Shown: piece after piece, positions 33,873-44,438 of the stretch | Position numbering within the stretch: the stretch's first letter is position 1 | How the letters are laid out: every line of letters starts with the position of its first letter | Origin: Christensenellaceae bacterium | GTDB taxonomy: Bacteria > Bacillota > Clostridia > Christensenellales > CAG-138 | Assembly: GCA_031261085.1 (NCBI GenBank) | Contig: JAISKB010000026.1 | Location: 18,517 to 82,516, forward strand | Length of the DNA stretch: 64,000 nt | Direction of reading: 5' to 3' | Translations under genes and position numbers: made by a program | Notes under the pieces: generated by a model | Told to the model about the DNA's origin: nothing | Database searches by the model: none | What the model saw: the letters and a program-made list of their open reading frames with translations, nothing else

Positions 33873-35033
33873 ATGCAACCGTTAAGCAATAAAACCGCCA
33901 AGCTGAGCGATTCCGTGATCCGCCGCATGACCCGCATTTCGTTGGATTGCGGCGCCATCAACCTTTCGCAGGGGTTCCCCGACTTTGACCCGCCCAAGGC
34001 GCTGATGGATCGTTTGGCGCAAGTGGCCTACGAGGGGCCGCATCAGTATTCCCCCACCTGGGGCAATAAAAACTACCGGGATGCGCTGTGCAAAAAGCAG
34101 ACCCAGTTTTTGGGCATCCCGCTGGATTCCGACGACAACATACTCGCCACCTGCGGCAGCACCGAGGCCATGATGGCGGCGCTGATGGCGATTACCAACC
34201 CGGGCGATAAAATCGTGCTGTTCTCCCCCTTCTTCGAAAACTACGCGGCGCAATCCCTGCTGCTCTCCACCGAGTCCATCTACATCCCGCTCACGCCGCC
34301 CTCCTACGATTTTGACCCCAACCAGCTGGAGGATGCGTTTAAGCAGGGCGCAAAGGCCATGATTTTGTGCAACCCCAGCAACCCCAGCGGCAAGGTGTTT
34401 ACCTATGACGAGCTAAAGACGATTGCGGATTTGGCCATCAAGTACGATGTATATGTCATCACCGATGAGGTGTATGAGCACATCGTATACGAACCCAACA
34501 AGTATACCTACATGGCCGCGCTGCCCGGCATGTGGGAGCGCACCATCTGCTGCTCCTCACTGTCCAAAACCTACTCCATCACGGGCTGGCGGCTGGGGTA
34601 TGTGGTTGCCTGCAAAGAAATCGTGGACCGCTGCAAAAAGATGCACGACTTCCTCACCGTGTGCGCGCCTTCCCCCCTGCAAGAAGCCGCGATTGCAGGC
34701 CTTTCGCAGCCGCTTTCCTATTACGACGAGTTGCGGGATCACTACACCCACATGAAGCAAATATTTACCGATGGGCTGCGGAACCTCAATATCAACTTTA
34801 CCGACCCGCAGGGCGCCTATTTTGTGATGGTGGATATTTCCGAATTCAGCCATGGCGACGACGTGCAATTCTGCGAGGATTTGGCCCACAAGGTGGGCGT
34901 AGGCGCGGTGCCCGGCTCCAGCTTCTTTAAAGAGGATGTGCGCCATTTGGCTCGCTTCCATTTTGCCAAAAAGGATGAAACGCTGTACGCGGCGCTGGAC
35001 AGGCTATCTTCGATACGGGAAAAGATGAAATAA
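33873..35033 (+). CDS. class I/II pyridoxal-phosphate aminotransferase
   Basis: 386-residue fold-type I aminotransferase of the aspartate/methionine-kynurenine-like group. NLSQGFPDFDPP is at the start, CNPSNPSGKVF in the middle, YVITDEVYEHIVY with the Asp/Tyr contacts, and the PLP lysine in SSLSKTYSITGWRLGY near residue 231; a C-terminal RFHFAKKDE contains the substrate-binding Arg. The ATG at 33873 has AGGAGG upstream. It has its own promoter and is convergent with asd. Proximity to the aspartate-family genes suggests amino-acid transamination, but the substrate is not fixed by sequence. Confidence 0.9.
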   Translation: MQPLSNKTAKLSDSVIRRMTRISLDCGAINLSQGFPDFDPPKALMDRLAQVAYEGPHQYSPTWGNKNYRDALCKKQTQFLGIPLDSDDNILATCGSTEAMMAALMAITNPGDKIVLFSPFFENYAAQSLLLSTESIYIPLTPPSYDFDPNQLEDAFKQGAKAMILCNPSNPSGKVFTYDELKTIADLAIKYDVYVITDEVYEHIVYEPNKYTYMAALPGMWERTICCSSLSKTYSITGWRLGYVVACKEIVDRCKKMHDFLTVCAPSPLQEAAIAGLSQPLSYYDELRDHYTHMKQIFTDGLRNLNINFTDPQGAYFVMVDISEFSHGDDVQFCEDLAHKVGVGAVPGSSFFKEDVRHLARFHFAKKDETLYAALDRLSSIREKMK

Positions 35034-35044
35034 AATCGGGTAGG

Positions 35045-35360
35045 CTTACCCCACCCCCTAACCCCCTCCCCTCGGGAGGGGGAATTTTTTGCGGCTTTGC
35101 CGCAACCGGGGGAATCCCAGCCTTTTTTATCCTGAAATGGCTCGGGAACAGACATCCAAAACGGGCGGGGGCTTGCCCCCGCGAACAAAACTACTCGATA
35201 CTTTTCCCCTTCCCTTGGGAAGGGGTTAGGGGATGGGGTGTAACATCTACCGCACCAACATGCAAAAAGGGGGTGCGGGGGCTTGCCCCCGCTTGCGGCG
35301 CAGCCGCAAAAAAATTCCCCTTCCCTGGGGAAGGGGTTAGGGGATGGGGCAAACCCCTCC

Positions 35361-35362
<2 letters not shown>
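35045..35362. repeat. cluster of three GC-rich intergenic repeat modules
   Basis: The 327-base gap between the aminotransferase and asd consists largely of repeats. A forward copy at 35048-35112 has CACCCCCTAACCCCCTCCC / GGGAGGGGGAATTTTTT and GCGGCTTTGCCGC. Two reverse copies at about 35162-35242 and 35272-35362 each have GCGGGGGCTTGCCCCCGC followed by CCCCTTCCC / GGGAAGGGGTTAGGGGATGGGG. The outer hairpins can terminate the two convergent genes. Confidence 0.75.
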
Positions 35363-36361
<999 letters not shown>

Positions 36362-36365
<4 letters not shown>

Positions 36366-37699
36366 TCCTCTTCGCCTCCCACGATAAACTTGTTATACAG
36401 CACCCGTATGGCCTGTTCAAAGTCTTTATTCTCTACCCCCACGATGATATTGATTTCATCGGGGCCTTGATCTATCAAGCGTATGTTTATGCCGTTTTCG
36501 CCCAGCGCGCCAAACATCTTGCCGCTCACGCCGGGGATGGATACCATCTTGCGCCCCACCACCGCAATGAGCGAAATGCCTTCGGTTACGGTAATGCTGT
36601 CCGGGTCGCACTGCTGCTTGATTTCGGCAATCACATCATATAGCACGGGGGTAATCTTTTCGGTCGTCACCACTACCGAAAAGCTGTCTATGCCGCCCGG
36701 CGTCTGCTCGATGGGCACCTTATATTTTTCCAGCACCGATAGCACCTTGCGAATCATGCCTACCTCCGCGATAAGGTGGTGCTTGTGCAACGTGATAATC
36801 GAATAATCCTTGCGGCCGGATATGCCGGTGATAAAGCGCTTGCGCTCCTCCCTGCTCTCCTTGGAGAAGTGCTGCTGTATAAAGGTGCCCGGCGCGGCGG
36901 GTTCGTTGGTGTTGCGGATGTTGATGGGTATATCCTTGTGCAGCACGGGGAACACGGCTTCTTCATGCAGCACGTTGGCGCCCATATACGCAAGCTCCCG
37001 CAGCTCGCTATAGGTGATGTGCGCGATGGGCTTGGGATTTTCGACAATGCGCGGGTCGGCCATGAGTATGCCCGAAACATCCGTCCAGTTTTCGTATACC
37101 TCGGCGTTTACCGCCGCCGCCGCCAGCGAGCCCGTAATATCGCTGCCCCCCCGCGTCATAACCTTTACGCCGCCATCCGGCAGCGCGCCATAAAAGCCCG
37201 GCAGCACCAGCTTGTTTGTCTTTTCGAATATGGCGGCCAGCTGCGCGTTGGTTTTTTCCATATCGAGCTTGCCGTCATAGCCAAAGCTGACCCACTGCGT
37301 CGCGTCCACAAAGGTGTAGCCCAAGTAGTCGGCCATCAGCTTGCCGGTAAGGTATTCCCCGCGCGACGCCAAATAGTCGATGGACATATTCTTTTTCATA
37401 TTGGAGCGAATCAGCGCGAATTCCGCCCCCAAGTTGGTTTTAAGGCCGCAGCCCCGCTTTATTTCGTTGAAGCGCTCCTCGATCATCGAAAATATAGCTT
37501 CGTAGGATACGCCGTATTGCAGGTGCGCATGGCACAGGTATAGCAAATCGGTAACCTTATTATCGTCGCCAAAGCGTTTGCCCGGGGCGGATACCACCAC
37601 CACGGCGCGCTTTTCATCGGCCTGCACAAGGTCCTTCACCTTTTGAAACTGCGCGGCATCCGCCAAGGAGCTGCCGCCAAACTTCACTACTTTAATCAT
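36362..37699 (-). CDS. lysC: aspartate kinase
   Basis: 445-residue aspartokinase. KFGGSSLADAAQF at the start is the amino-acid kinase phosphate loop; GGSDITGSLAAAA and WTDVSGILMADPRIV follow. Two C-terminal ACT domains (about 300-445, EVGMIRKVLSVLEKY and ALGENGINIRLIDQG) would sense lysine or threonine. The ATG overlaps hom by 8 bases and has GGAGG upstream. There is a single polypeptide start as seen here; no strong internal start for a beta subunit was evident. Confidence 0.95.
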
Positions 37700-38846
37700 G
37701 GTATTCTCCCTCCGCTATGCCCGCAAAAAATAGCTGCGGGTCATGATTGCCTAGTGTGCCGGCCAGGGCGTGCATCGCCGGCACCGATATGGGCTTGGTA
37801 ACCGCCCAGGCAGCGCCGCGCTCCGCCACCACTTCGGGCGGCAACGACGCGCTTGTGTGTATATAATAGGTATGCACCGCGAGCTCATTTTGCATCACCG
37901 CCGCTTGCCGGTAGTTTTGCACCTCGCCTATGTGCGCCTGTACATCCAATATATCCTGCGCCATGTTTATGCCGGTAGGCAGCGAGCCCGCCCCCGCGCC
38001 AAAAAAGCTGAGCCGCCCGTTGTGCGTGCCATACAGCGTGGCGATGCTGCAAGCCCCCTGCATCGACGCCTCGGGCAAAGCCCTGGGCAGCAGCGTGGGC
38101 TCCACATAGGCCGCCACGCCGCCCTGCATTCGCTCGCATCGCATCATCTGCTTAATCACATACCCGCGCGCTTTGGCCCAGGCAATATCCTCGCTCGAAA
38201 TATGACGTATGCCCGCGGTGGGCACATCCTCCTCGCCTACCACCTGCGAAAAAGCAAGGCTGGCCGAAATGGCGCACTTGCGCTGCAGGTCGCAGCCATC
38301 TATATCGGCGGAAGGGTTTGCCTCGGCATAGCCCAGCCGCTGCGCCTCGGCGAGCGCATCGGCAAATTCGGCGCCCGCTTCGCTCATATCGTACAAAATA
38401 AAGTTGGTGGTGCCGTTGATGCAGCCGGTGACGGCTTCTATTTCATCGAGCCGCTTGGTGCGCAGCAGGTTATACAGCCACGGCACACCCCCGCCCGCGC
38501 TGGCGGTATAGCGCAGCTGCACGCCGTTTTTATCGGCTGCCTGCGCCAGCTCGCGGAACTTGCAGCACACCAGCTGCTTGTTGGAGGTAACCACATGCTT
38601 GCCCGCGTTTAGCGCCGCCATCACATAGGTGAAGGCCGGTTCCAGCCCGCCCATTGCCTCGGCGATCAGCTCGATTTCGGGGTCGTCCAAAACCTCCGCC
38701 GCTTCAGTGGTGAGCAAACCCTCCGGGCCGGGCAGCATTTCGTATACCAGCGCCCGCTTTACCGTTACGCCGCAATCCGGGCGCTCTGTGAGCACCTTGT
38801 ATACGCCGCTGCCTACCACGCCAAACCCCAACAGTCCAATTTTCAT
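37692..38846 (-). CDS. hom: homoserine dehydrogenase without C-terminal ACT domain
   Basis: 384-residue Hom, reducing aspartate semialdehyde to homoserine. The NAD(P) loop GLLGFGVVGSGVYKVL opens the protein; VTSNKQLVC, GCINGTTNFILYDM and NPSADIDGCDLQRK are the conserved substrate motifs. It ends soon after the catalytic domain at 384 residues, so the C-terminal ACT domain that gives threonine feedback in many homologues is missing. It is the first gene of hom-lysC-asd and divergent from thrC. Confidence 0.94.
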   Translation of the reverse strand: MKIGLLGFGVVGSGVYKVLTERPDCGVTVKRALVYEMLPGPEGLLTTEAAEVLDDPEIELIAEAMGGLEPAFTYVMAALNAGKHVVTSNKQLVCCKFRELAQAADKNGVQLRYTASAGGGVPWLYNLLRTKRLDEIEAVTGCINGTTNFILYDMSEAGAEFADALAEAQRLGYAEANPSADIDGCDLQRKCAISASLAFSQVVGEEDVPTAGIRHISSEDIAWAKARGYVIKQMMRCERMQGGVAAYVEPTLLPRALPEASMQGACSIATLYGTHNGRLSFFGAGAGSLPTGINMAQDILDVQAHIGEVQNYRQAAVMQNELAVHTYYIHTSASLPPEVVAERGAAWAVTKPISVPAMHALAGTLGNHDPQLFFAGIAEGEYHD

Positions 38847-38903
38847 ATCCGTTTTTAGCCCCTATGTCCTTAAAATAAAAACACTTGTTTTCGATTGAAA
38901 AAC

Positions 38904-38932
38904 AATGTATCATATTCACAAGGTATTTGCAA
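38904..38932 (-). promoter_or_regulatory. promoter of hom-lysC-asd
   Basis: Minus strand TTGCAA (38927-38932), 17-bp spacer, TACATT (38904-38909), about 60 bases before the hom start. Confidence 0.6.
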
Positions 38933-39025
38933 GCAAAAAGATACAGGTTTTTTAATGTTGTTGTAATTTTATACAATTTATACGCGCCGCCCCCGCGCGC
39001 GTATGCCATGTAGGAGGAGTATACC

Positions 39026-40504
39026 ATGCACTATCAAAGTACGCGCAACCCCAGCCTTACCGCCACCGCCTCACAGGCTGTTTTGCGCGGCATCGCGCCG
39101 GATGGCGGGCTGTATATGCTGCCCGGCTTTAGCGAGGCGCAGTTCCCCATGGAACGATTGGCCGCCCTGAGCGCCTGTGAAATTTCGGCAACGGTGCTTG
39201 CGCTGCTATTGCCCGACTTCACGCAGGCCGAAATGACCGGTTTGGTGCAGGCGGCATACCGCAGCAAGTTCGAGACCGAGGACCTAACGCCGTTGGTACA
39301 GGTAGGCGACCGCTATGTGCTGGAGCTGTTTCGCGGGCCCACCAGCGCGTTTAAGGATATTGCGCTTTCGGCGCTGCCCCACCTAATCACCGCTTCCAAG
39401 GCAAAAAACGGCATACAAGAGGATATACTCATACTAACCGCCACCAGCGGCGATACCGGCAAAGCCGCGTTGGAGGGCTTTTGCGATGTGCCGGGCACGC
39501 GCATAGTCGTATTTTACCCCAACGGAGGCGTAAGCGCCATACAAAAATCACAAATGGTTACACAAAAAGGTAAAAATGTTGCAGTTTGCGCTTTGAACGG
39601 CAACTTCGATGATGCGCAGAGCGGCGTAAAGGCTATTTTTGCGCGGTGCGAGGCCGAAAATCCGCTGCGGGGCCGCGCCCGGCTATCCTCCGCCAATTCC
39701 ATCAACATCGGCCGGCTCGCGCCGCAGGTGATGTATTACTTTAAGGCGTATGCCGACCTGCTGCGCAGGGGCCGCATCTCCATGGGGGACGCGGTGGATT
39801 TTGCCGTGCCTACCGGCAACTTCGGCGATATACTCGCGGGCTGTATCGCCAAGCGCATGGGGCTGCCCGCCGGGCGCTTTATATGCGCGTCCAACGCCAA
39901 TAACGTGCTCAGCGACTTTTTGCACACCGGCGTTTACGACCGCCGCCGCACCTTCTACAAAACGCTGTCCCCCAGCATGGATATACTCATATCCAGCAAT
40001 TTGGAGCGGCTGCTGTACCTTGTAAGCGGCTGCGATGGCGAAGCGGTAGCCGGATACATGCGCGATTTGGCCTCGCAAGGATATTACCGGCTTGCGCCGG
40101 ATGCGCTAAGCGCCATACAGGCCGAGCTCCTTGCGGGCTGGGCCGGTGACGCGGCCACGGTGGCGGCCATACGCCGCGTATACGAAGCCCACGGCTATCT
40201 GCTCGATACGCATACCGCCGTCGCGTGGGATGTGGCCGAACGTTTGGGCGGCGGCAACCCTATGGTGGTGCTGGCCACGGCTTCGCCCTATAAGTTCCCG
40301 AGCGCGGTGCTGTGCGCGCTGGGGGGAGAGGCCGCAAACGGGCTGGATGAATTTGCCCGTATGCGCCGCATACACGAGATTACCGGCCTGCCCATACCGC
40401 CCGGGCTGCGCGATTTGGAAGCCCTGCCCGCGCTGCATGGCGACGTGGTGGAGCGGCAGGATATGTTCCGCTATGTTTTAAGCAAGGCGGGTGACGCACA
40501 ATGA
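39026..40504 (+). CDS. thrC: threonine synthase
   Basis: 492-residue PLP enzyme making threonine from phosphohomoserine. It is of the long (E. coli/yeast) type: YQSTRNPSLTATASQAVLRG at the start, the PLP lysine in SAFKDIALSALP near residue 109, LTATSGDTGKAAL (phosphate cradle) and VPTGNFGDILAG. The ATG at 39026 follows GGAGGAG. It overlaps thrB by 4 bases. Confidence 0.96.
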   Translation: MHYQSTRNPSLTATASQAVLRGIAPDGGLYMLPGFSEAQFPMERLAALSACEISATVLALLLPDFTQAEMTGLVQAAYRSKFETEDLTPLVQVGDRYVLELFRGPTSAFKDIALSALPHLITASKAKNGIQEDILILTATSGDTGKAALEGFCDVPGTRIVVFYPNGGVSAIQKSQMVTQKGKNVAVCALNGNFDDAQSGVKAIFARCEAENPLRGRARLSSANSINIGRLAPQVMYYFKAYADLLRRGRISMGDAVDFAVPTGNFGDILAGCIAKRMGLPAGRFICASNANNVLSDFLHTGVYDRRRTFYKTLSPSMDILISSNLERLLYLVSGCDGEAVAGYMRDLASQGYYRLAPDALSAIQAELLAGWAGDAATVAAIRRVYEAHGYLLDTHTAVAWDVAERLGGGNPMVVLATASPYKFPSAVLCALGGEAANGLDEFARMRRIHEITGLPIPPGLRDLEALPALHGDVVERQDMFRYVLSKAGDAQ

Positions 40505-41400
40505 TCCATATCACAGTGCCCGCCAGCACCTCCAACGTTGGCCCGGGGTTCGATTCGCTGGGCTGCGCCATGGCGCTGTATAACCGCTTTGCCTTCGAAG
40601 AGCTGCCCGCCGACGAATACCGCATACGCTGCGCCGACCCGCGCTTTGCAAACCGCGATAACCTCACCGTGGTGGGGTATGAAGCCGCCATGCGGTACAT
40701 GGGCCTGCCCGCGCAGGGCCTGGCGGCGGAGATACAAGCTGAGGTGCCCGTCGCGCGCGGCTTGGGCAGCAGCTCCACGCTCATCGTAGCGGGGGCGATG
40801 GCGGCCGCCAAGCTGCATGGGGATAAGCTCACCAAGGCGGAGCTCCTCGACATATGCACGCAGCTCGAGGGCCACCCCGATAACCTGGCGCCCACCATTT
40901 ATGGCGGTTTTACGGCCGCGCTGCTGCACGAGGGCAAGCCCTACGCGGTCAATTACCCGTTGCACGAGAGCCTGCGCTTTTTGGCGCTTATACCCGATTT
41001 TGAAACCTCCACGCAGGAGGCGCGGCAATCGCTACCCCAAACGACTACTTATCAGGATGCGGTATTCAACATATCCCACATTGCGGTGCTGCTGCGCGCG
41101 CTCGAATTGGGGGATGCGGCGCTGATACGCCTGAGCCTGAATGATACGCTGCACCAGCCCTACCGCAAGCAACTGATACACGGCTATGATACCGTGGCGC
41201 AGCGCGCAAGCGATTGCGGCGCCATAGCGTTTTTCATCAGCGGTTCCGGCTCCACATGCATGTGCCTCTACAGCGAGGCGAGCTTCCTCCAGAGGATAGC
41301 CGCGGCCGTTGCGCCGCTGCCCCATGCGTGGCGCGCGCTCCCGCTCAGGGTAGACCATACCGGCGCGAAGGAGGATAGAGGATGCAAAGCGGCTATTTGA
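40501..41400 (+). CDS. thrB: homoserine kinase
   Basis: 299-residue GHMP kinase that phosphorylates homoserine. The N-terminal VPASTSNVGPGFDSLG motif, the ATP-binding PVARGLGSSSTLIVAG loop near residues 82-97, and a C-terminal ISGSGSTCMCLY motif are the three GHMP signatures. The start overlaps the thrC stop and its 3' end overlaps the ACT-protein gene by 19 bases, a tightly packed thrC-thrB-ACT operon. Confidence 0.96.
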   Translation: MIHITVPASTSNVGPGFDSLGCAMALYNRFAFEELPADEYRIRCADPRFANRDNLTVVGYEAAMRYMGLPAQGLAAEIQAEVPVARGLGSSSTLIVAGAMAAAKLHGDKLTKAELLDICTQLEGHPDNLAPTIYGGFTAALLHEGKPYAVNYPLHESLRFLALIPDFETSTQEARQSLPQTTTYQDAVFNISHIAVLLRALELGDAALIRLSLNDTLHQPYRKQLIHGYDTVAQRASDCGAIAFFISGSGSTCMCLYSEASFLQRIAAAVAPLPHAWRALPLRVDHTGAKEDRGCKAAI

Positions 41401-41819
41401 TTGTGGATAAGCGGATTTTGCCCGGCTACTACGAAAAGGTGCTGCAGGCGCGGGAGATGCTGCGCGAGGGCAAGGTAAAAGAGGTGAGCGAGGCGGCGCG
41501 TTTGGTGGGGATATCCCGCAGTACCTATTATAAATACAAAGACTATATATTTTCTCCCGGCGAAAGCGCCGAGTGCTCCAAGGCCGTGTTTTCGCTGCTG
41601 CTGCGGCACGAGCCCGGCATACTCAACGCGCTCATCACCGCGCTTTCGGAGTTGGGCGCCAACATACTCACCATCACCCAAAGCCTGCCCATTGGCGGCA
41701 ACGCCAGCGTATTGCTGTCGCTGGATACCTCCGCCATGCAGCTCCCCGCGCAGGAGGTGCTTACCCGCCTGAGCGCGCTGCGCGGCGCAAGCAGCGTAAA
41801 GCTGGTTGCCATAGAATAA
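41382..41819 (+). CDS. pheB: ACT domain-containing protein, PheB/UPF0735 family
   Basis: 145-residue protein with an N-terminal part resembling a helix-turn-helix (VSEAARLVGISRSTYYKYKD) and a C-terminal ACT domain (about 70-145, VFSLLLRHEPGILNALITAL, then SSVKLVAIE). The family is known as PheB in Bacillus; its biochemical role is unsettled. The ACT domain should bind an amino acid, and overlap with thrB makes threonine or homoserine a natural guess. An attractive reading is a small regulator that senses the pathway product. Confidence 0.88.
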   Translation: MQSGYLIVDKRILPGYYEKVLQAREMLREGKVKEVSEAARLVGISRSTYYKYKDYIFSPGESAECSKAVFSLLLRHEPGILNALITALSELGANILTITQSLPIGGNASVLLSLDTSAMQLPAQEVLTRLSALRGASSVKLVAIE

Positions 41820-41841
41820 TAGATATGGTTCATACCTGATA

Positions 41842-41873
41842 GCCCCCTCCGCTACCAGGGAGGGGGCATTTTT
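41842..41873 (+). terminator. terminator of thrC-thrB-pheB operon
   Basis: GCCCCCTCC / GGAGGGGGC stem with an 8-base loop and CATTTTTG behind it, 22 bases after the stop. Confidence 0.85.
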
Positions 41874-41916
41874 GTTGTGCCGCATCATTTACAACCACGA
41901 TATATACACTTGTTTC

Positions 41917-41945
41917 TTTACAATACAGGAAGTTTATGCTATATT
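41917..41945 (+). promoter_or_regulatory. hppA: probable hppA promoter
   Basis: TTTACA (41917-41922), 17-bp spacer, TATATT (41940-41945). The 200-base leader from here to the hppA start is AT-rich for this genome, and I found no recognisable RNA element in it. Confidence 0.6.
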
Positions 41946-42153
41946 GAATGTGATTCGTCAAGTGACAAAAGCGTTTGGGTCACAGGGTTATGGGTTAGAA
42001 ATTATTGCTATATATGCCTCGTAAAGTACAAGCTATGCTTGTTGTATAAGATTTATAAAATTTGCGATTTGCTCCTTTTTCCCTATTTGGTGCAGCACAG
42101 GGCTTACAAATGCTTTGGCGCGCCAAAAAACAAATATCAAGGAGGCTTCCTAC

Positions 42154-44244
42154 ATGGACGCACGCACGATCCAAATTATTTCCATACTCATTGCGCTCAT
42201 CGCATTCGCCTACGCCGCGTGGCTGTTTGCATGGGTAAAACGGCAACCTTCCGATAACGCGAAAATCGCCAAAATCGGTCTGCTTATCCGTCAGGGCGCG
42301 CGCACCTTCCTTCGCAAGGAATATGCGGTGCTGGCGCGTTTTGCGGGCGTTGCCGCCGTTCTCATCTTCGTATTTTTACCATCCCCCATCTGGAAGGGCA
42401 GCGTTACCCCCAACATACTGATGGCCATCGCGTATATCGCGGGCACCGTGTTCTCCGCCATCGCGGGTAAAATCGGCATTGAGGTGGCCACCATCGCCAA
42501 CATCAAATCGGCCGAGGCCGCCAAAAATGGCATTAAGCCTTCGTTCATGGCCGGCTTCCGCGGCGGCGCGGTGATGGGCATGGGTGTGGTGGGCGCAAGC
42601 CTTTTGGGCGTTTCGCTGGTATACCTGCTCACCAACGATGCCACCACCCTGCTGGGCTTCAGCTTTGGCGCAAGCTCGCTGGCGCTGTTTGCCAAAGCCG
42701 GCGGCGGCATATTCACCAAAACGGCGGATATCAGCGCCGACATTACCGGCAAGGTAGAGCTGGGCATACCCGAGGATGACCCGCGCAACCCCGCCGTTAT
42801 TGCCGATAACGTAGGCGATAACGTGGGCGATGTGGCCGGCATGGGCGCCGACCTGTTCGATTCCAACGTGGCCTCTATGGCCGCCGCGCTGATTATCGGC
42901 GGGGCGCTGGACTTGGGGCTGGGCGGCACCACGCATGTAGCCATGGTGTTCTGCTATGCCGCGCTGGGGCTGTTGGCCTCCATCGTGGGCATTTTAACCG
43001 CCCGCATCGGCAAAAACGGCAACCCCACCCGGGCGCTCAATTCCTCCACCTATGTAACCACCGCGATATATTTGGTGTTTACCGCCATCGCTACCGCCGT
43101 GTTCCACTTTAGCTGGCGCATCTGGGGCGCCTGCATCGTGGGCCTGCTGGTGGGCGTCGTGATTGGCATCGCAACCGATTACTTTACCGACGACTCCAAA
43201 AAGCCCGTGCACTTTGTAGCGCACGCCTCCAAATCCGGCCCCGCGTTCACCATACTATCCGGCATCAGCTACGGCTTTTTGAGCGTGCTGCCCGCCATGG
43301 TAGGCATCGCGGTATCCGCGCTGGTCGCCTATAAGCTGTGCGAGCCCATCAACGCCGCTTTTGCCATGGAATATGCGCTGTTCGGCATATCGATGGCGGC
43401 GGTGGGCATGCTCTCCATCGTGGGCATGATCGTATCCAACGACGCATACGGCCCCATTGTGGATAACGCCCGCGGCCTGGCCGAGATGGGCAACCTGGGC
43501 GAAGAGGTGCTGGAGATTACCGACGCGCTGGATTCCGCAGGCAATACCGTAAAGGCCGTGACCAAGGGCTTTGCCATCGCGGCCGCCGGGCTTACCGTCA
43601 TCGCGCTGCTGGGCGCGTTTATGAGCGAGGTGAATACCGCCGCCGCCGAGCTGGGCATAGCCGGTATCACCGGGTTTGATATCATGAATCCGCTCGTGTT
43701 CTTTGGTATGCTGATTGGCGCGGCCATTCCCGCTGTGTTCTCGGCCATGCTGATGCTGGGTGTAGACCGCAACGCGCAGCGCATGGTGGCGGAAATCCAT
43801 CGCCAGTTTAAAGAAATACTCGGCCTGCGCGAAGGCACTGCCGAGCCCGAATACGACAAGTGCATCGACATCGCCACCACCGGCGCGCTCAAAGAGCTGG
43901 TGCCCGCGGGGCTTATGGCCATCATATCCACGCTGTTGGTAGGCTTTATTGGCGGCGTAATGGCCATTGGCGGCTTCCTGGCCGGCAATATCGTATCCGG
44001 CCTGCTGCTGGCGCTGTTCATGTCCAACGCGGGCGGGCTGTGGGATAACGGCAAAAAATATGTCGAAAGCGGCCACGAGGGCGGCAAGGGTTCCGAGGCG
44101 CACAAGGCTGCCGTCGTTGGCGATACCGTAGGCGATCCGTTTAAGGATACCGCAGGTCCCTCCATCAACACGCAGATCACCGTGGTTTCGCTGATAGCAT
44201 CCCTGCTCTCCACGCTGTTCCTCACCGTGTCCCTGTTCCATTGA
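42154..44244 (+). CDS. hppA: membrane-bound pyrophosphatase, probably K+-independent H+ pump
   Basis: 696-residue polytopic protein coupling pyrophosphate hydrolysis to ion pumping. The family signatures are DNVGDNVGDVAGMGADLFDS, GGGIFTKTADISADITGK, and near the end GDTVGDPFKDTAGPS. In GNTVKAVTKGFAI the residue that is Ala in K+-dependent enzymes is Lys (about residue 467), which predicts a K+-independent, proton-pumping enzyme; Na+ pumps are of the Ala type. The ATG at 42154 has AAGGAGG upstream. It recovers energy from pyrophosphate made in biosynthesis. Confidence 0.95.
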   Translation: MDARTIQIISILIALIAFAYAAWLFAWVKRQPSDNAKIAKIGLLIRQGARTFLRKEYAVLARFAGVAAVLIFVFLPSPIWKGSVTPNILMAIAYIAGTVFSAIAGKIGIEVATIANIKSAEAAKNGIKPSFMAGFRGGAVMGMGVVGASLLGVSLVYLLTNDATTLLGFSFGASSLALFAKAGGGIFTKTADISADITGKVELGIPEDDPRNPAVIADNVGDNVGDVAGMGADLFDSNVASMAAALIIGGALDLGLGGTTHVAMVFCYAALGLLASIVGILTARIGKNGNPTRALNSSTYVTTAIYLVFTAIATAVFHFSWRIWGACIVGLLVGVVIGIATDYFTDDSKKPVHFVAHASKSGPAFTILSGISYGFLSVLPAMVGIAVSALVAYKLCEPINAAFAMEYALFGISMAAVGMLSIVGMIVSNDAYGPIVDNARGLAEMGNLGEEVLEITDALDSAGNTVKAVTKGFAIAAAGLTVIALLGAFMSEVNTAAAELGIAGITGFDIMNPLVFFGMLIGAAIPAVFSAMLMLGVDRNAQRMVAEIHRQFKEILGLREGTAEPEYDKCIDIATTGALKELVPAGLMAIISTLLVGFIGGVMAIGGFLAGNIVSGLLLALFMSNAGGLWDNGKKYVESGHEGGKGSEAHKAAVVGDTVGDPFKDTAGPSINTQITVVSLIASLLSTLFLTVSLFH

Positions 44245-44274
44245 TGCATTATTGATGCATTAGATGAATGACCC

Positions 44275-44303
44275 AAGCCCCCTCCCTTGCGGAGGGGGCT
44301 TTT
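44275..44303 (+). terminator. hppA terminator
   Basis: AAGCCCCCTCC / GGAGGGGGCTT with a CTTGC-type loop and TTTT behind, about 30 bases after the stop. A partial second copy (AAAAAGCCCCCTCCC) lies at 44329-44343. Confidence 0.8.
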
Positions 44304-44438
44304 CCGTTTTTGAGGGCCAATACCACAAAAAGCCCCCTCCCGAAGGAAAGGGCTCAGTCGCAAACACAGGCCTGTATTTGTGGGTGTATCTGTATCGGCA
44401 GGCTGTATAGTACCGGCCTTATGGCAATCCGGTTATCG

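Noticed and set aside
38933..39025. T-box or threonine attenuator ahead of thrC
   Set aside because: The gap is short and AT-rich with no specifier stem, T-box consensus or terminator visible.
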